Assembly: GCA_030430075.1 (NCBI GenBank)
Contig: JAUIGN010000005.1
Span: forward strand, 248,001 to 312,000
Length of the DNA stretch: 64,000 bases
Source: a bacterium
Lineage (GTDB): Bacteria; Planctomycetota; Planctomycetia; Pirellulales; Pirellulaceae
Direction of reading: 5' to 3'
The position numbers and the translations under genes are program-made. Shown here in pieces: positions 1 to 15,000 of this stretch; the first letter of the stretch is position 1, and each line of letters starts with the position of its first letter. Under the pieces are notes generated by a model. That model ran no database searches. It had not been told where the DNA came from and worked only from the letters and a program-made list of their open reading frames with translations.

Positions 1-3000
1 ACCGGTGGCGCCAATCCCAATGTTCTGGTGGCAGCGACTTCCCTGCTCGATCAGGCCCGCGATCAGGTGATCGTTTACTTCAACGACGACGACCTGCTGG
101 ACGATGCAACGTCCGCTGAAAATCCCGATTTCTATCAACTGATTTTCACTAACGACACGGCACGAAATACGGGCGGTTTGAACGCCGCCGACGAAGACGA
201 TGTCAACACGCACACGCCAACCAGCGTGGCCTATTATCCCGAACTCGATAAGGCCGTGCTCACGTTTGCCGACGACATCGACAAGCTCTCCGCGCCCGGT
301 ACGTATCGTTTGCGGGTCGGCACGGACGAAAGTGCGCCGCTGGCGCCGACCCGCCTGACGGTGGCCGCGGATGCGGTGACACCGACCCTGGGGCGGCCCG
401 GCTCGAGTTTCGCGACGGCGCTCGATATTGGTGCCCTGACCGTGCAGAGTCAGATTATCGAGTCGTCGATCGACGCCCAACAGTTTGTGCTCGACTTTGC
501 CGGATCGAACGACGAGGCGGGACACCGGGACATTCCCAATCCTCCGGAAAACCACCTGCACGGTGGTCCCGATGGTTCGGCCGCCATTACGACCCAGGCG
601 TACAACTTCCAAGATGTTTACGGCGTGGATTCATTCGGCAACGTGCTCCACAACGCCATCAATGAAGCCCAGAAGGAACGGACTCGTGAAATCCTGGCGC
701 TGTACGCCAACTACCTGGGGATCGAGTTCGTCGAGACCGCTGCCAGCGGCTGGACCGTGGCCACCGGTGACCTGACCGCCGTAGGACTGGTCAGCGGACC
801 CGGCGGGGTCGCCGGCGTGGCCGGTGGCGGCCGGCTGGTGATGGATGCCCAGGACTTCACCAATCCGGCGGACGATCGACCGTTCGCCGCCTGGTTCCAA
901 GTGGCCATGCATGAGATTGGCCACTTGTTGGGACTGGGCCACGACTCGGATCTGCCCGTCGGTACCGTCATGCGTGGTACCGGGTTCGGGAATGCCAACG
1001 AACCCGACTTCCCCGGCGACCACGATATTGTTCATGGCCAGTTCATCTTTCGGCCCTCCAGCAAGGACGTTGACCTCTTCGAGTTCAATGTGACCGATGT
1101 TGGCACGTTCACCGCGGAGACGTTTGCCGAGCGGTTGCCTGATGCGAGTGACCTGGACACGCAACTGCGGCTCTACAAGGAGCTGCCCGACGGGACCATT
1201 GCCTTGGTCTCCCAGAACGACGATTACTACAGCGAAGATTCGTTCATTGAACTGGAACTGGATCCCGGTACGTATTACATCGGTGTCAGTGCCAGCGGCA
1301 ACGATAGCTACAACCCGGAGATTGAAGATACCGGCTTGGGTGGTCGCACCGACGGTGCCTATGACCTCCGCCTAAACTTCCGGCCATCGGTCGACAACAA
1401 CATTGTCGACGCGACCGGCACCGACTTCGACGGCGATCTCGATGGTGTGCCGGGCGGTGTGTACGACTTCTGGTTCCAGGCCAAGCCGCTCGAGCGGGTC
1501 CTGGAGATCACCGGCGATGGTACAACGTTCAGCAACGGGCAGACGATCCGAGTCGTCAACGCCGACGGCCTCGCCCGCACCTTCACGTTCCAAACCGCGG
1601 GTGCCACGGTCCCGAACAACGGCATCATCGAATTCAATGCGGGCTTCTCACAGGCCGACATCACCACCGCGTTGATCGACGAGATCAACAACGCGTTCGG
1701 GCCGATGACCGCCACGTTGGCCCCAGCCAGCACGAACCGGATCGTGTTGAGCGGTGAGCGGAGCATTACGCTGGGGACCGGCGTCGTGGGGATCAACATC
1801 GAAGGCCGGACGATCTTCGTCGACAAGACGGCGGCCGCCAATGCCGACGGTTCGTTGTCACGGCCGTTCAACAGCATCGCCAAGTTCACGTCGATCAATG
1901 CCTTCGCCAACACGCACCCGGGCGACATCGTGCGGATTGTCGGGAACGGCGGAATCGACGGCGACTTGAATACGGTGGAAGACGCGTTCGCTTACGAAAT
2001 TGGCTTCAGCGGACCACCGAACAATACGGAGTTGAGTGACGGGGCGACCATGGAGGTCCCGCGCGGCGTCACCACGATGATCGATTCGGGAGCCCTCTTC
2101 AAGCTGCGGCAGGCCCGCATCGGCGTCGGCAGTTCGACCGCCTCCGGCGATCGCAGCGGAGCCGCCCTGCAGGTCTTGGGCACACCCGTTCAGCAGGTAT
2201 TTTTCAACTCGTTCAATAACGACGAGATCGGTATCGGCCAGGTCACCGTTCCCACCACGCCGCGGGCCGGCGACTGGGGCGGGATCTCATTCCGTGAAGA
2301 CACCGATCGAGCCCAGGGCCGCTTTGTCTACGAGCAAGAAGGCATCTTCCTGGACTACGTTAATTTCGCCGACTTCCAATACGGCGGCGGCAGCGTGTTC
2401 ATCGATTCTCGCCAGCAGATCATTAACCCGATCCATATCACGCAGGCGCGGCCGACGATCACGAACAATACGATCACCAAGAGCGCGGATGCGGCCATTT
2501 CTGCCGACCCCAACAGTTTTCGTGAGACGAATTTTCACGAGCCGCGGTTCCAGATGTCGGGCGAGTTCACGTCGGACTACGATCGGGTCGGCCCGCACGT
2601 TCGCGGCAATCGCCTGGTGGATAACTCGAATAACGGGCTCTTCGTCCGCATCGACACACCGACCGGCGGTCAGATCCTGCCGATGACGGTTTCGGGCCGC
2701 TTTGACGATACGGACGTCACGCACATCATTTCGCAGAACCTGATCGTCAAGGGGACCCCCTCGGGGCCGCTCCGCGTTAACGTTCCGCCTCCCAGCAACC
2801 TGATCACCTTTGCGCCCCAGGCCGGCGGCACGTTGGCGGCCGGTACCTACCAATACATCGTCACGTTTGTGGACATCGATGGGTATGACGGTCCGCCATC
2901 GGCCGCGACGACATCGATGGCCACGCTGGCGGATCGAACGATCGCCGGTGCACCAGGCCAAGGATCGATTCGGCTCAACAATCTGCCGCCCGTCTCCTCC

Positions 3001-6000
3001 GGGTTTGTCGGCCGGCGGATTTATCGTTCGGACGACGGCGGAACGACGTTCACCCTGGTTGCCAATATTGATGGGTCTGCCACATCGTACCTGGATGACG
3101 GCACCACGGCGGGCGGTTTGCTGACCACACCCGCGGTGGTCGATCTGGCGCGGCGCGATGCACGGCTGGCAATCGATCCCGGCACGATCGTCAAGTTGGA
3201 AAATGCGCGGGTCGAGACGACCTTCGGCGCCCAGTTCCTGGCGGAAGGGACCGAGGGCCAGAACATCATCTTCACCACCCGGCTTGATGATCGCTACGGA
3301 GCGGGCGGCACGTTCGACACCAACAACGATGATCGGCTGGGTGACGACGAAGCCGACCCGACGCTGATCGACGGCGGCGACTGGGGCGGCCTGTACTTCG
3401 GTCATACCTCGTTGGCCAGCATCGACCATGCTCTGGTGACTTACGCTGGTGGCGTCGTGCCGCTGGAAGGTGATTTTGCCGGATTCAATGCGATCGAAAT
3501 TCAGCAGGCCGACGTTCGAATAGCCAACAGCGTCATCGAGATGAACGACGGCGGGCGGGGCGGTTCGGCACCCGGCGACCGCTTCGGGAGACTGAGCAAT
3601 TCAGCGGCGGCGATCTTTGTACGCGGCGCGCAGCCGGTCATCCTGGACAACATCATTCGGGACAACGACGGCCCCGCGATCAGCATTAACGCGAATGCCT
3701 TGAACTACGAACTGGTCAAAGACCGTGGCCGATCGATCGGCCCGGTCGACCGCGTGACGAACTTCTCCGACAACCAGGGAGCCCTGATTCGCCGCAACCT
3801 GCTGTCCAGCGACCCCAGTGTCGTGGCCACGCGCGGCGGCATCAACGGCATGGAGGTGCGTGGCGAGATTTTGACCACCGAAGTGGTGTGGGACGATACG
3901 GACATCGTGCACGTGCTGCGAAACACGGTCACCATTCCGGACTTCCATACGTTTGGCGGATTGCGCCTGGAAAGTAGCCCGTCGGAGAGCCTGGTGGTCA
4001 AGCTGCTGGGGGCCAGCGCCGGCTTCACGGCCACCGGAAACGAGCTCGATATCGACGATCGCATCGGCGGCATGCTGCACATCATCGGCCAGCCCGGCTT
4101 CCCCGTGATCCTGACGTCACTGAACGACGATTCGATCGGCGCCGGATTCCAGCCGGATGGGTTGCCGCAAACCGACACCAACAACGGCGGTTTGAGTGTC
4201 GGTTCGCCCGGTAACTGGCGGAGCATTCAGTTGCTGACCCGAAGTCATGATCGCAACGTGGAACTCGCCTTGGAGCTCGAAGATACGGAAGTATCCGCTC
4301 CCGGAAACAACTTTACGCCGAACACGGCCCAGTTCCTGGGCGAGTTGGCACCGCACGAGAAGGCGGGCGATGACAATGTTCGTTTGGGCTACGACATTCA
4401 CGGCGTGATCAACGAGCCCAATGATGTCGACGTCTACAGTTTCGTGGGGACGGCCGGTACCGATGTCTGGTTCGACATCGACCGCACCGACCAGACGCTC
4501 GATACGGTGGTCGAACTGGTCGACGTCAACGGTCAGATCATTGCCCAATCGAACGACTCGGACCAGGAGACCCTGCAGTCCCGAGCCGGCAATGCGCTGG
4601 AAGTGTTTGAGGCCAACCCCGCGGCGACGGACGCCAACATTCTGCAGAAGTCGCAGTACTTCCCCACCGATTTCCAGGGAGATCCGAAGGACCACGGGAC
4701 ATTGAACCCGCGCGATGCCGGCTTCCGGATTGCGTTGCCGGGAACGGCCGGTTCAATCGGGACGTACTTTATCCGTGTTCGCAGTTCCAATGTCGCCAAC
4801 GCCACGCCCCAGACAGCGATCGATTCGCCGGACTTGCAGGATCCGGCCAAGTTGTTTGACGGGATCACGTCGGGAAGCTACGAACTGCAGATTCGCATTC
4901 ACGAAGTCGACGAGAATCCTGGTTCGACCGTCCGCTACGCGGACATCCGTTATGCGACGACCGGGATCGACGTCCGCGGCTTGCCCCGCCACTCTGCCCT
5001 GCTGGGCGAGTCGGGTGAGAATGTGCCGGACAACAACGACACCAATCCTCAGTACCTGGGCAACCTGCTCGGCTCGGAGCGTGCCGCCCTGTCGGTGAAC
5101 GGCAACTTGAGTGCGGACAACGACCTCGATCGGTTCGATGTGGATGTTAGCTACCTTTCGGTCCAGGTGACCGGAGCGAGTCCGCCGTTCTTTTCATCCG
5201 CCACCTTTGACGTCGACTACGCGGACGGCATCGGGCGGCCGAATACGACCTTGAACGTTTTCCAGGGCGGCCAGTTGGTGTTGTCCTCGAAGGACGCGGA
5301 AGACTCAGGCTCGCCGCGGTCCGGCTCCTCCCGGTCTAACTCGAACCTGGCGGACGACATTCCCGGTCCCCTCTCGTTGTTGAACATGGATGATCTCACC
5401 CGTGGCAGCGCAGGGCAGCTCGATCCATTCATCGGCCCTGTCGAATTGCCGTCGGGAGAGAGGTACACCGTCGTTGTCTCTTCGGACTCGCAGGACCCGG
5501 TGGCCTTGAGGCAGTTCCGCCGGGCGAACGTGTCGGTGGCCGAGGCGGCCACGCGTGTCGAGCCCGTGAATTCGGTGGTCCGCATCGCCGAAGACCATAT
5601 CGGCGAATCGACTCGGACCACGGCGGCTCCGCCGGTCACATCGCCCATCCTGCCCACGGCGGTAACGTTCGATTTGGGCAACGCTCAGGAAGAAGCGGTG
5701 GTGCCCTTCCATCTGGGCGACGTCGTCCTTTTCTCGACCAGTGGGAACACGATCCGCACGATCAATCCGTTCACCGGCCAGGTGGTTACGACTTTGGGTG
5801 AAACCGGGCGGACCCACGGCGACATTGCCATGCGTCCCGATGGCGAACTGTTTACCTTTTCCTGGGGTCCTGGCACCATCGGCAACGTGACCGACGGCAG
5901 CGCCGGTAACTATTTGCAGATTGACACGGGAACGGCCGCGGTTACGAACCTGGGCGACGATGGGATCCAGACGTTTGAAGACGACCCGATGAACGTCCCC

Positions 6001-9000
6001 AGCGATCGCGCCGCGGATGACGGCATTCGCTTCAATGCGATCGACTATCCCAATCGCACGGTCGTTCAGAACAATGTCGACCAGGACCACACCTTGTACG
6101 CCTACGGCACGCGTTTCCAGGCGGTCAATGTCGACTACTCGCCGAACGTCCTCTATCGCCTGACGCCCTCGAACGGTGCCGTGATGCCGAACGGCAACAA
6201 CCGGACGGATCCTGGCCGGAATTTCGGGGCAGGTACGGCGCAGCGCGAGCGGGGCATCGCAGACACGTCGTTCGATCCCACGCCGACCGGCGCCAACGCC
6301 ATCAATGCGCCGGACGCGACGACCGGCAATACGTTCACGATCGACGACGGTGACAACATCCGGGTCAATCTGGCTCCCGCTACCGACTTCGAAATGGACT
6401 TCGGACCGCAGGCGAGATTGGCGGTCACTTCACCCAACCGGACGGTTCGGGATGGCCAGATCTTCACGGTGACGACGAATGGCGGCGCCTTCAGCCAGAT
6501 CTTCGAACTCAACACGGGGCACGTCATCGATGTCACGTCGTTTACCAACCGTGCGGCGCTGGAAGGGCATTTGCTCCAGATCACGGACAACGTCGGGCGG
6601 CTGGCAACGTTTGAATTCGATGATCCCGCGGCCAACGGCGTGGCCGGCGGAAATGTCGAAATCGATCTGAGCGGTGTCAACAACGTCCCTGCCTTGACGA
6701 CGGCCATCGCCAACGCCATCAACACGCACGTCCCCTACAACGTCACGGCGACGATTGTCGGCGGTGACCGGATCACGCTGACTCAGGACAGCACGACGGT
6801 TGTTCCGATGAACGTGACGGGGGCTCCTGGTGTTGCCTTTGTGGGCGACCACTTGGTCGGTGCCGGCAACATCGAGATTGTGGCCGAGGAAAGTTTTAAT
6901 AGCGCCGCCTTGGGTGTGGCGATCCAAGGCATCATCACCGACTTTGACATCGGTGGCGGCGGCACGCTGGTTACGGCAGGCGTTTCTGGGAACCGCGTCA
7001 ACTTCCGGGACGCGCACAGCCTGGTGTTGGGGGCTGGGCCGCAATTGCCGCCCCTCAATCTTGTCGGTACCGGCATCGACACCGACACGGTAGGCAAAGT
7101 GCAGGTGCCCCTGCTGGCGGACGATAACGGAACCGAGGTCGCCACGGCGATCGCGGCCGCCATCAACGGCTCGCTGTACGGAGCCGGCACGGCCGTCTCG
7201 ACCGGGGCAACGGTCAGCTTGACGGGTTCGACCTTCAATGCCGCGCTCACGGACGACACGGGCGATACCCCTCCGGGACCGTTCATTATCGGCGGCAGCA
7301 CACCTGGTGGGTTGATCACCGGCATGGCGACCGTGGGCGGTGTCACCTACGCGGTCACCGGCGAAGATCCGCTTACTCCCGGCTTGCAAGGTGGCGGGCT
7401 GTATCGAGTCAACCTCTTCAACGGGTCGGTTGACCTGGTGAACACGGCGACCGCGCTGGCCGGCATCGACTTCGAAGGACTGGTTGCCGGGCCGCTCAAC
7501 GTGGAAGGCGGTGCGTATGCCAACATGCTGTTCGCGATCGACAGCGGCGGTACGCTGCATGCGTTCGATACCGGCGGGGTTCCCCAACCGGTCTTTGTCG
7601 ACGGAGCGACCACCGTGGCGACGGGTGCCAGCTCGCAGGGACTGGCGTTCTCGACGTTGGATTACAACCTCTGGCACACGACGGACCAACGCCGTGGTGA
7701 CGATGGGCACGGGATAGACGCGTCGTTTGATTTGAGCCGCGGCGAATCGGACGGCTTTACCAGCTTTTATTTCGGCTTTGACGACGCCGCCCGGAACGGC
7801 ATTTCGACCGCTTCGCGGCAGCGCAACTGTTCTCCGTCCGCGACCGTGCCCGCCGGCGGCGGCAAGTGCGATACCTACAATTTCCCGGGCGGTGCCCACG
7901 GTAGCCTGGAAGCGAACCCCATCAGCCTGAAAGGCTATTCGGCCGAAGATCAGCCGACGCTCTACTTCAACTACCGGCTCGATACCGACAATACGAACCA
8001 CCTTGATGAGATGCGGGATTCGTTCCGGGTTTACATGGGTACGGAGGATGGTGCCTGGCACCTGTTGGCGACGAACAATAGCGCGCGAGATCCAAACCGC
8101 CTCGACGAATACGACGATCCGTTCTTTGGTGACGGCATCACCGTCAACGTTCAGGAACTGTACGACATCGGTGACGCCGGCGCGCCGGCTGCCTGGCGGC
8201 AGGCGCGGATCTCCCTGGCTCCGTTTGCCGGCATGGAGAACCTCCGCCTCCGCTACGATTTTGCCACGGCCGGCAACATGGATGTCGGCGACCCGCAGAA
8301 CACGGGCGATGAGCTGCGAGCGATCGAAGCCTACAAGCTGCGCGACCAGCAGACGTTTACGATCGACGGCGTCGACGTCTTCGAGATCGAGAAGGGAGCC
8401 ACGCTGGTCGCGCCGTCCGGAGCGATGATTCCGGTCGGTCAACAATTCACGGTCGATGGGGGCGGCGGTCCGGTCACGTTCACATTTACGGCCGGGGCAT
8501 CGAACGCGGCTACGGGTGAGATCCACGTCGACAGCGACATGACTCCGGTGGAGGTTGCCGAGGAGATTCGCGGCGTTATCAACGGTTCGCCCGCCTTGGG
8601 CGGCACCGTGACCGCCATCCGTAACGCAGCCGCCGGCCATCGGGTGAACCTCTCCGGCGCGATTGCGGCCAATGTGGCCGTTCCCATGCCCGGTTTTCCC
8701 GCCACGTTCGTCGAGGGCGCTTTCGGCGGCCAGGTGTTTGGCTCCAATGTGATTGTCATCGACGACAACATGGACAACGAGGCAGTGGCTGCCCAGATCG
8801 ATGCGGCCCTCGAACTGTTTTACTCGCTTGACCCCGCGGCCAACGCCTTCAAGGACTTCGATCACGTGATTCGCGTGATTGGGCATTCCGTGACGGGTCA
8901 GGGCCCTGGACCGTTCGCCGGCCAGCGTTTGGGGCTGTCGCAGGTTCCCGGCGACGGCACGGGTGGGTTGTGGCCCGATGCCCTCTCGCAAAATGACGAG

Positions 9001-12000
9001 TCGCGACCGAGCGATCGAGGTGTCGATAACCAGCAGGAAGGTGTCTACATTGACGACATCATCATTGGGTTTGCCGAGCGCGGTGAGATGATTACCGACG
9101 CACCGGCGACGACCGCGTTCGATGAGTTCTTCACGACGACCAGTCCTCAGACGCTGGAAGGCGAATACCAACTCGAAGTTCGCCGCTCCGCTTTGTACGG
9201 CGTCAGCAATCCGTTCCCGCCGCCACCCCAGGTTTTGGTCCGGAGTTTCGATACGAACGATCGAATCTCACTGCAGACCAGCTTGACGATTCCGCGCGGA
9301 GCCGACATTCACGATGACCAGATCTTCACGCTCAGCGACGGTCTGGATACGTTGACGTTCGAGTTTGATGATGCGAGTCTCCCGGTCGGCCATCCCGACG
9401 CCGGCGTGGCGGCGGGACACGTTCTGGTGCCGTTCCGGTCTACGTGGCGGGACGATCAGGTCGCCGAGAGCGTCCGTGATGTGATCAACTCCGACCAGGT
9501 GCAGGCGGTACTGGAGATCACCGCAGGGCTTTCCGACGGCAAGATTACCGGCGGTCTCAGCACCAGCAACATCGTCAACCTGTACGGCAATGTGACCGCC
9601 AACGTGTTCGCTGAAGGGGGCGGGAACTTTGGTGATCCGACGGCCAGTCCCGCCGGTGACGTGACGGCCACTTCCTTTGGTGTTGGCGAGCATGGCCTGT
9701 TTGGTACCTACGGCGGCGACCAGAACCACCATCGGGATCAGGGTCAGTTGCTGATTCACTCGAACTTCATTGCCAACTCCAGCCAGTTTGGTATCTCGAT
9801 CGACTCGGATACGCGGAACCCGGGAACTGTGCCGAACCAGGGAGCCGTGCGTAACACGCGCGGCATCAACCAGGACCAACTGTTCCATGGTGTGACCGTC
9901 ATCAACAATGTTCTCAACGGGAATAACTCGGGCGGTATCCGCTTCAGCGGCCAGTCCAACGCCGCGGGCCAGCCGATTGCGCCGGTCCCCTTCGGCCGCA
10001 TCGTCAACAACACGATCTACGGCACGGCGACGTTCGACGTCGGAATCCAGGTCGATACCAACGCCAGCCCGACGGTGCTCAACAACATCGTGGCCAACGC
10101 CGGCACGGGGATTTCCGTCGATGCTTCCTCGCAAAACGCCAACACGGTCCTGGGGTCCAACTTGTTCCAGAATGCTCCCACGGCCGTGGGCGGATTTGAC
10201 CGGATCATTCTGAACTCGGGTGATCCGCTCTTTCTGGATGCGCCCGGCGGGAACTTCTACCTGGAGAGTGATTCGGCGGCGATTGACAGTGCACTCGACG
10301 CGCTCAACGACCGGTTCGACTTCTACAACAATATCAAGCGTCCCCTGGGGATCGCCGAATCGCCCATTCTCGCGCCCGCCCTGGACGTGGTTGGGCAGTT
10401 GCGAGCCGACGGTGACAGCACGACCAGCGGCGGTGGTCTGAATCCGCTCAAGGATCGTGGCGCGTTTGATCGGGTCGACACCACGGGACCGACGGCGGTG
10501 CTCCTCGTGCCGCGCGATAACGACACCGAGGGCGTTGATCAGGACCAACCCACCGAAACCGTCGTGCAGTTGAGCGAAGGCGTGCTCAGCCACTTCGACA
10601 TCCTGTTAGTCGATGACGGAACCGGTCCGGATCTCAGTACGCTGACCAACCTCTCGGTCAGCTTGACCGAGGATGGCCGCGCGCTGACGGAGGGAGTCGA
10701 CTACACCTTCGGATTCAATAGCACCAGCCGGACGATTCGCCTGACTCCCCTGTCGGGGATCTGGAAGCCTGGTCGGACCTACGAGATTACGCTCAACAAT
10801 CGCGACCGCTTCGTGATCGTGGCACCGGATGGGGCGTCGGTCAGTGACGGGGACGTCTTCACCATCGCGGATGCCACCGGCAGCCTGGTGACGTACGAGT
10901 ACGAGAGCGGGTACGTCATGTCCGTGCCGCAGACGCTTACGCTCGAGCTGCCGTCCGAAGGCGCGTTGCCGGGCGGGATTGTGGATGGCGAGAACTTCAC
11001 CATCAGCAACGGCCTTCAGAGTGTGAACTTCGAATTTGACAGTAACAACAATGTCAGCGGGACGAACGTTCGCATCAGCTTCAAGAATACCGATTCGCAG
11101 GCGGTGCTTGTCTCCGCGGTGATCGATGCCATTGATGCGTTGGCCGGACCGGACCCGCTAAATCCGATCGGCGACGGTGTGTACGGGTTGGACTTGAGCC
11201 CCCGCGACCTGGGCGACGGCGTGATTCATCTCGGCACCCGCAGCATCCATTCGCTGATGCTGTCCGGCAGCGGGATTCTGCAGAGTTCGGGCGTGGCGGG
11301 CGGCGTCGATGACGAGGACACCTTCACGATCGAATACGGTTCGCAAATGGTCGAATTCGAATTCGATTCGGATAGCGATACCAGTGGCACGAGCGTCCCC
11401 ATTCCGTTCACGTTCTTCGAGACTTACGAAGAGATCGCCGATACGGTCGTGGGGGTAATCGCCGGTTTCAACCCGATGGTCGTTGACCCTGCCTTCACCC
11501 TGGCACCGCTGGACATGGGCGGCGGACGAATCCATTTGGGCGGGATCGTCGGACATGTGCTCGACACCTCAGGCGGCGCCCTGACGCAGACCGGCGTGCC
11601 TGGCGTCGTGGGCTCGCTGCGACTGCAGATCCCGGCATCCGGCGGCGCCGGCTTTAGCGGGATTGCGGACGGTCAGACGTTCAGCATCACCAACGGCGCG
11701 GTTACGGAGACCTTCGAATTCAACACGGACGGCAGCACGACGCCGGGCAACATCGTCATCAACTTCAGCGATGGCCGCGGGGCGGGCGGCGATCCGCCCA
11801 GCACGCAGGACGAAATTGCGGCCAGCGTGACCTCGGTGATCAGCGGTGTCGTATCGCTGGGCTTGACGCCGACCGATGAAGGCAACGGCCAGGTCCGCTT
11901 GAACGAGACGGCACGCCATACGGTCGACACGTCGATGACGAATATCACGGTGTCCGGCGTTTCCGGCGGAGCGGTTCCGGTGAATTACATCCCGGACCGC

Positions 12001-15000
12001 TCGTTCACCGGCGACGAGATGGCCGGCGTGATTATCAACACGGTCAATTCCAGTTCAACGGCCGCCTTCGCTCGCCTGCGGGCCGGCTCGACCGTCTTTA
12101 TCAGCGATGCGACCGCGATTACCGGCATCAACACGATCACGTCACCCGGCAATCCGCTGGGTCAACTGGAAGGCATCAAGGATGTTGCCGGTAACAACCT
12201 GCAGCCGAACCGGGCCAATAACGAATCCCAGTTTACGATCATCCTGGCGGGCGCCGAACTCGACTACGGCGACGCCCCGGATCCGTTCGCAACCCTGAAT
12301 GGCAAGTATCCCACGCTGCGGTCGAGTGATGGCGCGCGCCATGTGCTGGTGCCCGATCAGATCTTCCTGGGGGCGGGTGTGGATGCCGAGACGGACGGCC
12401 AGCCGACGCGCGTCGCCGACGGTGACGACGCGGACCACGTGTTGGACGTTTCCGGAACCAGCCTCAGTGCCGTCGGTGTCGGTCCCGTGAACCTGACGCT
12501 GGCCGCCCAGGCCCCCGCCAGCCGTGAAGGGACCGTGTTTGTCCTGAACGACGGCGTCAACCCGCCGGTGACGTTCGAGTTTGATCGGGGACCCGCGTTC
12601 GGTGTGGGCGCCGGAAACGTCGCCATTCCGTTCCTGGACGGCGACGACATTGACACGATTGTCGATTCGATCGTGACCGTGGTGAGTGCCCGGCTGGTTC
12701 CGACCGCCAGCAATCCCCTGGTCGGATTCAATCCAACTAACCTCGGCGGTGGTCTGCTGTACCTGGGTGGCGGCACGGGACACACGATCGACCTGAGCCC
12801 GCTTGGCCTGCCCGCCAGCAGCCTCACATTTACGGGCGAACTGCCGGCCCGCATCACAACGGTCGGTGCCGGATTGGCGATGCAGGTTCCGTCGCGGAGC
12901 AAGCTGGGCATCGTGATTAATTCGTTGAGCTTGCCTTCGGCGATCGGGGATGGCGAACGGTTTACGATCGATGATGGAATCAACCCGCCGGTGATTTTTG
13001 AGTTCGAGGAGACATCGGCTGGTCCGGCGGGTGTGGACGATGTGAATCGGGTGATCTCGTTCGATCGGAACACCGATTCCGCTGCCGACCTGGCGACGAA
13101 GGTCGAAGCGGCGATTCGCGCTTCATCCGCGGTGGGCGACTTGATCGATCTGGACCCGATGGCGGTCGGAAACACGGTGTTGCTGGCGGCAGCCACCACG
13201 GATACCAGTGTCGATACGTCGTCCGTGATGTCGCCGAATCTGGGGCAGCTGAATCCCGTTGCCGACGGGCAGTCGTTTACGATCGACCCGGACGGTGCCG
13301 GTGGTCCAACGATGCCGACGCGGTTCGAATTTGATTCAGGTGGCGGTTTGATTGGTGCCGGCGTTGCCGTTCCGGTCAACGTGGCCGATTCGGCGAATGA
13401 CATTGCGGACGCCATTGTTGCCACGATTGGCGGACTGGGCTTGAACCCGGTCAACCTGGGCGACGCCACCATCGACCTGGGCGGTACAGTGGACCACGAA
13501 GTGGATGTGACGCTGGCCCCGAACCTGATCCTGACCGGCACGGCGGGCGGCATTGCTGATGGGCAGATCTTCACCATCGACGACGGCGTCGACGTGCATC
13601 GTTTCGAGTTTGATCGGAACGAGGAAGTTGCCGTCGGCAATATCGCGGTCATCTTCCTGCCGGACAGCTCGCCCCTCGATATTGCGGCGGCGATTACGTC
13701 GGCGGTGAACGATTCCGAACTGGGGATGGCGGCCACGGATCCGATGGACGGAACCGTCGATCTGGCGACGGACGACGACGATGGCGTGCACTTCAACGGC
13801 GTCATCAACCCCCACGTCGTCACGCCGGTCAACGTGGTCGCCTCGGGCCCCGGCTTGCTGGACGGCTGGATCGATTACAACCAGGACGGCGACTGGGACG
13901 ACTTCGGCGAGAAAGTGTTTGATAGCGTCGCCCTCTCGGCCGGCGCCAACGCGCTCGATTTCACCGCGCCCGGGTTTGCGGTTTCCGGCGAAACGTTCGC
14001 CCGCTTCCGTTTCAGCGTGGGCGGACGGACATTCCCCACCGGAGTGATCGTCAACGGCGAAGTGGAAGACTACCTGGTGAGCATTGCTCCCGGCACGCCT
14101 CCGGTCGTCAACCATGACAGTTACAGCACCGACGAAGACACGCCGTTCATGGAAGCGACGGTTGGTACGCTTGGTTTGGGTGTGCTATCGAACGACCAGG
14201 ACAACGAGAACGAACTGTTGACGGTGACGGAAGTCAACGGCGAAGCGGCGAATGTGGGCATGGCTCTGACGCTGCAGCACGGCGGCACGGTGACCGTGCT
14301 CGCCGACGGTACGTTCAACTACGATCCGACAACCTCCTCGACACTGAACGAGATGGTGTTCGGGGCATCGTTGACGGAGACATTTACCTACCGGGCAAAC
14401 GACATCCCGACCTGCGGCCCGCCGTGCGAGACGATGATCTCCAACAACACGGCGACGGTCTCCATCACGATCAACGGTCGAAACGATGCCCCCGTGATCA
14501 CGTCGAACATGGGCGGCGATTCGGCCATGATTTCCGTCGCCGAGAATACCACGGCCGTGACCGTGGTGACGGCGACCGATGTGGATCGCGCGGACGACGT
14601 CGACCGTACGCCGGACACACTGACCTACACGGTCAGCGGCGGCGACGACGCATCGTTCTTCGAGATTGACCCGGCGACCCACGCCCTGACGTTCAAGACG
14701 GCGCCCGACTTTGAGACTCGGCAAGACGACGACATGGACGGTATCTACATTGTTCATGTGGAGGTTACCGATGACGGCACGCCGAATCTATCGGACATAC
14801 AGACGCTGACCGTCACCGTTACGGACGTCAACGATCCGCCCGTGATCCAGATGCCATCCGCGGGGGATACGGCATCGGTCACATTCGCCGAGAATCAGGC
14901 GACCACGACGGTGGTGGCGCAGGTTCAGGCCACCGACCAGGATATGCCGCCCAATACGCTCACGTATACGATCACGCCGGGCGGTGTGGACGGCAGCAAG

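Noticed and set aside
6430-9171. 913-residue open frame on the minus strand inside the giant gene
   Set aside because: It is antisense to a continuous domain-rich frame, is arginine/valine-heavy, has no domain and follows from high GC codon bias.
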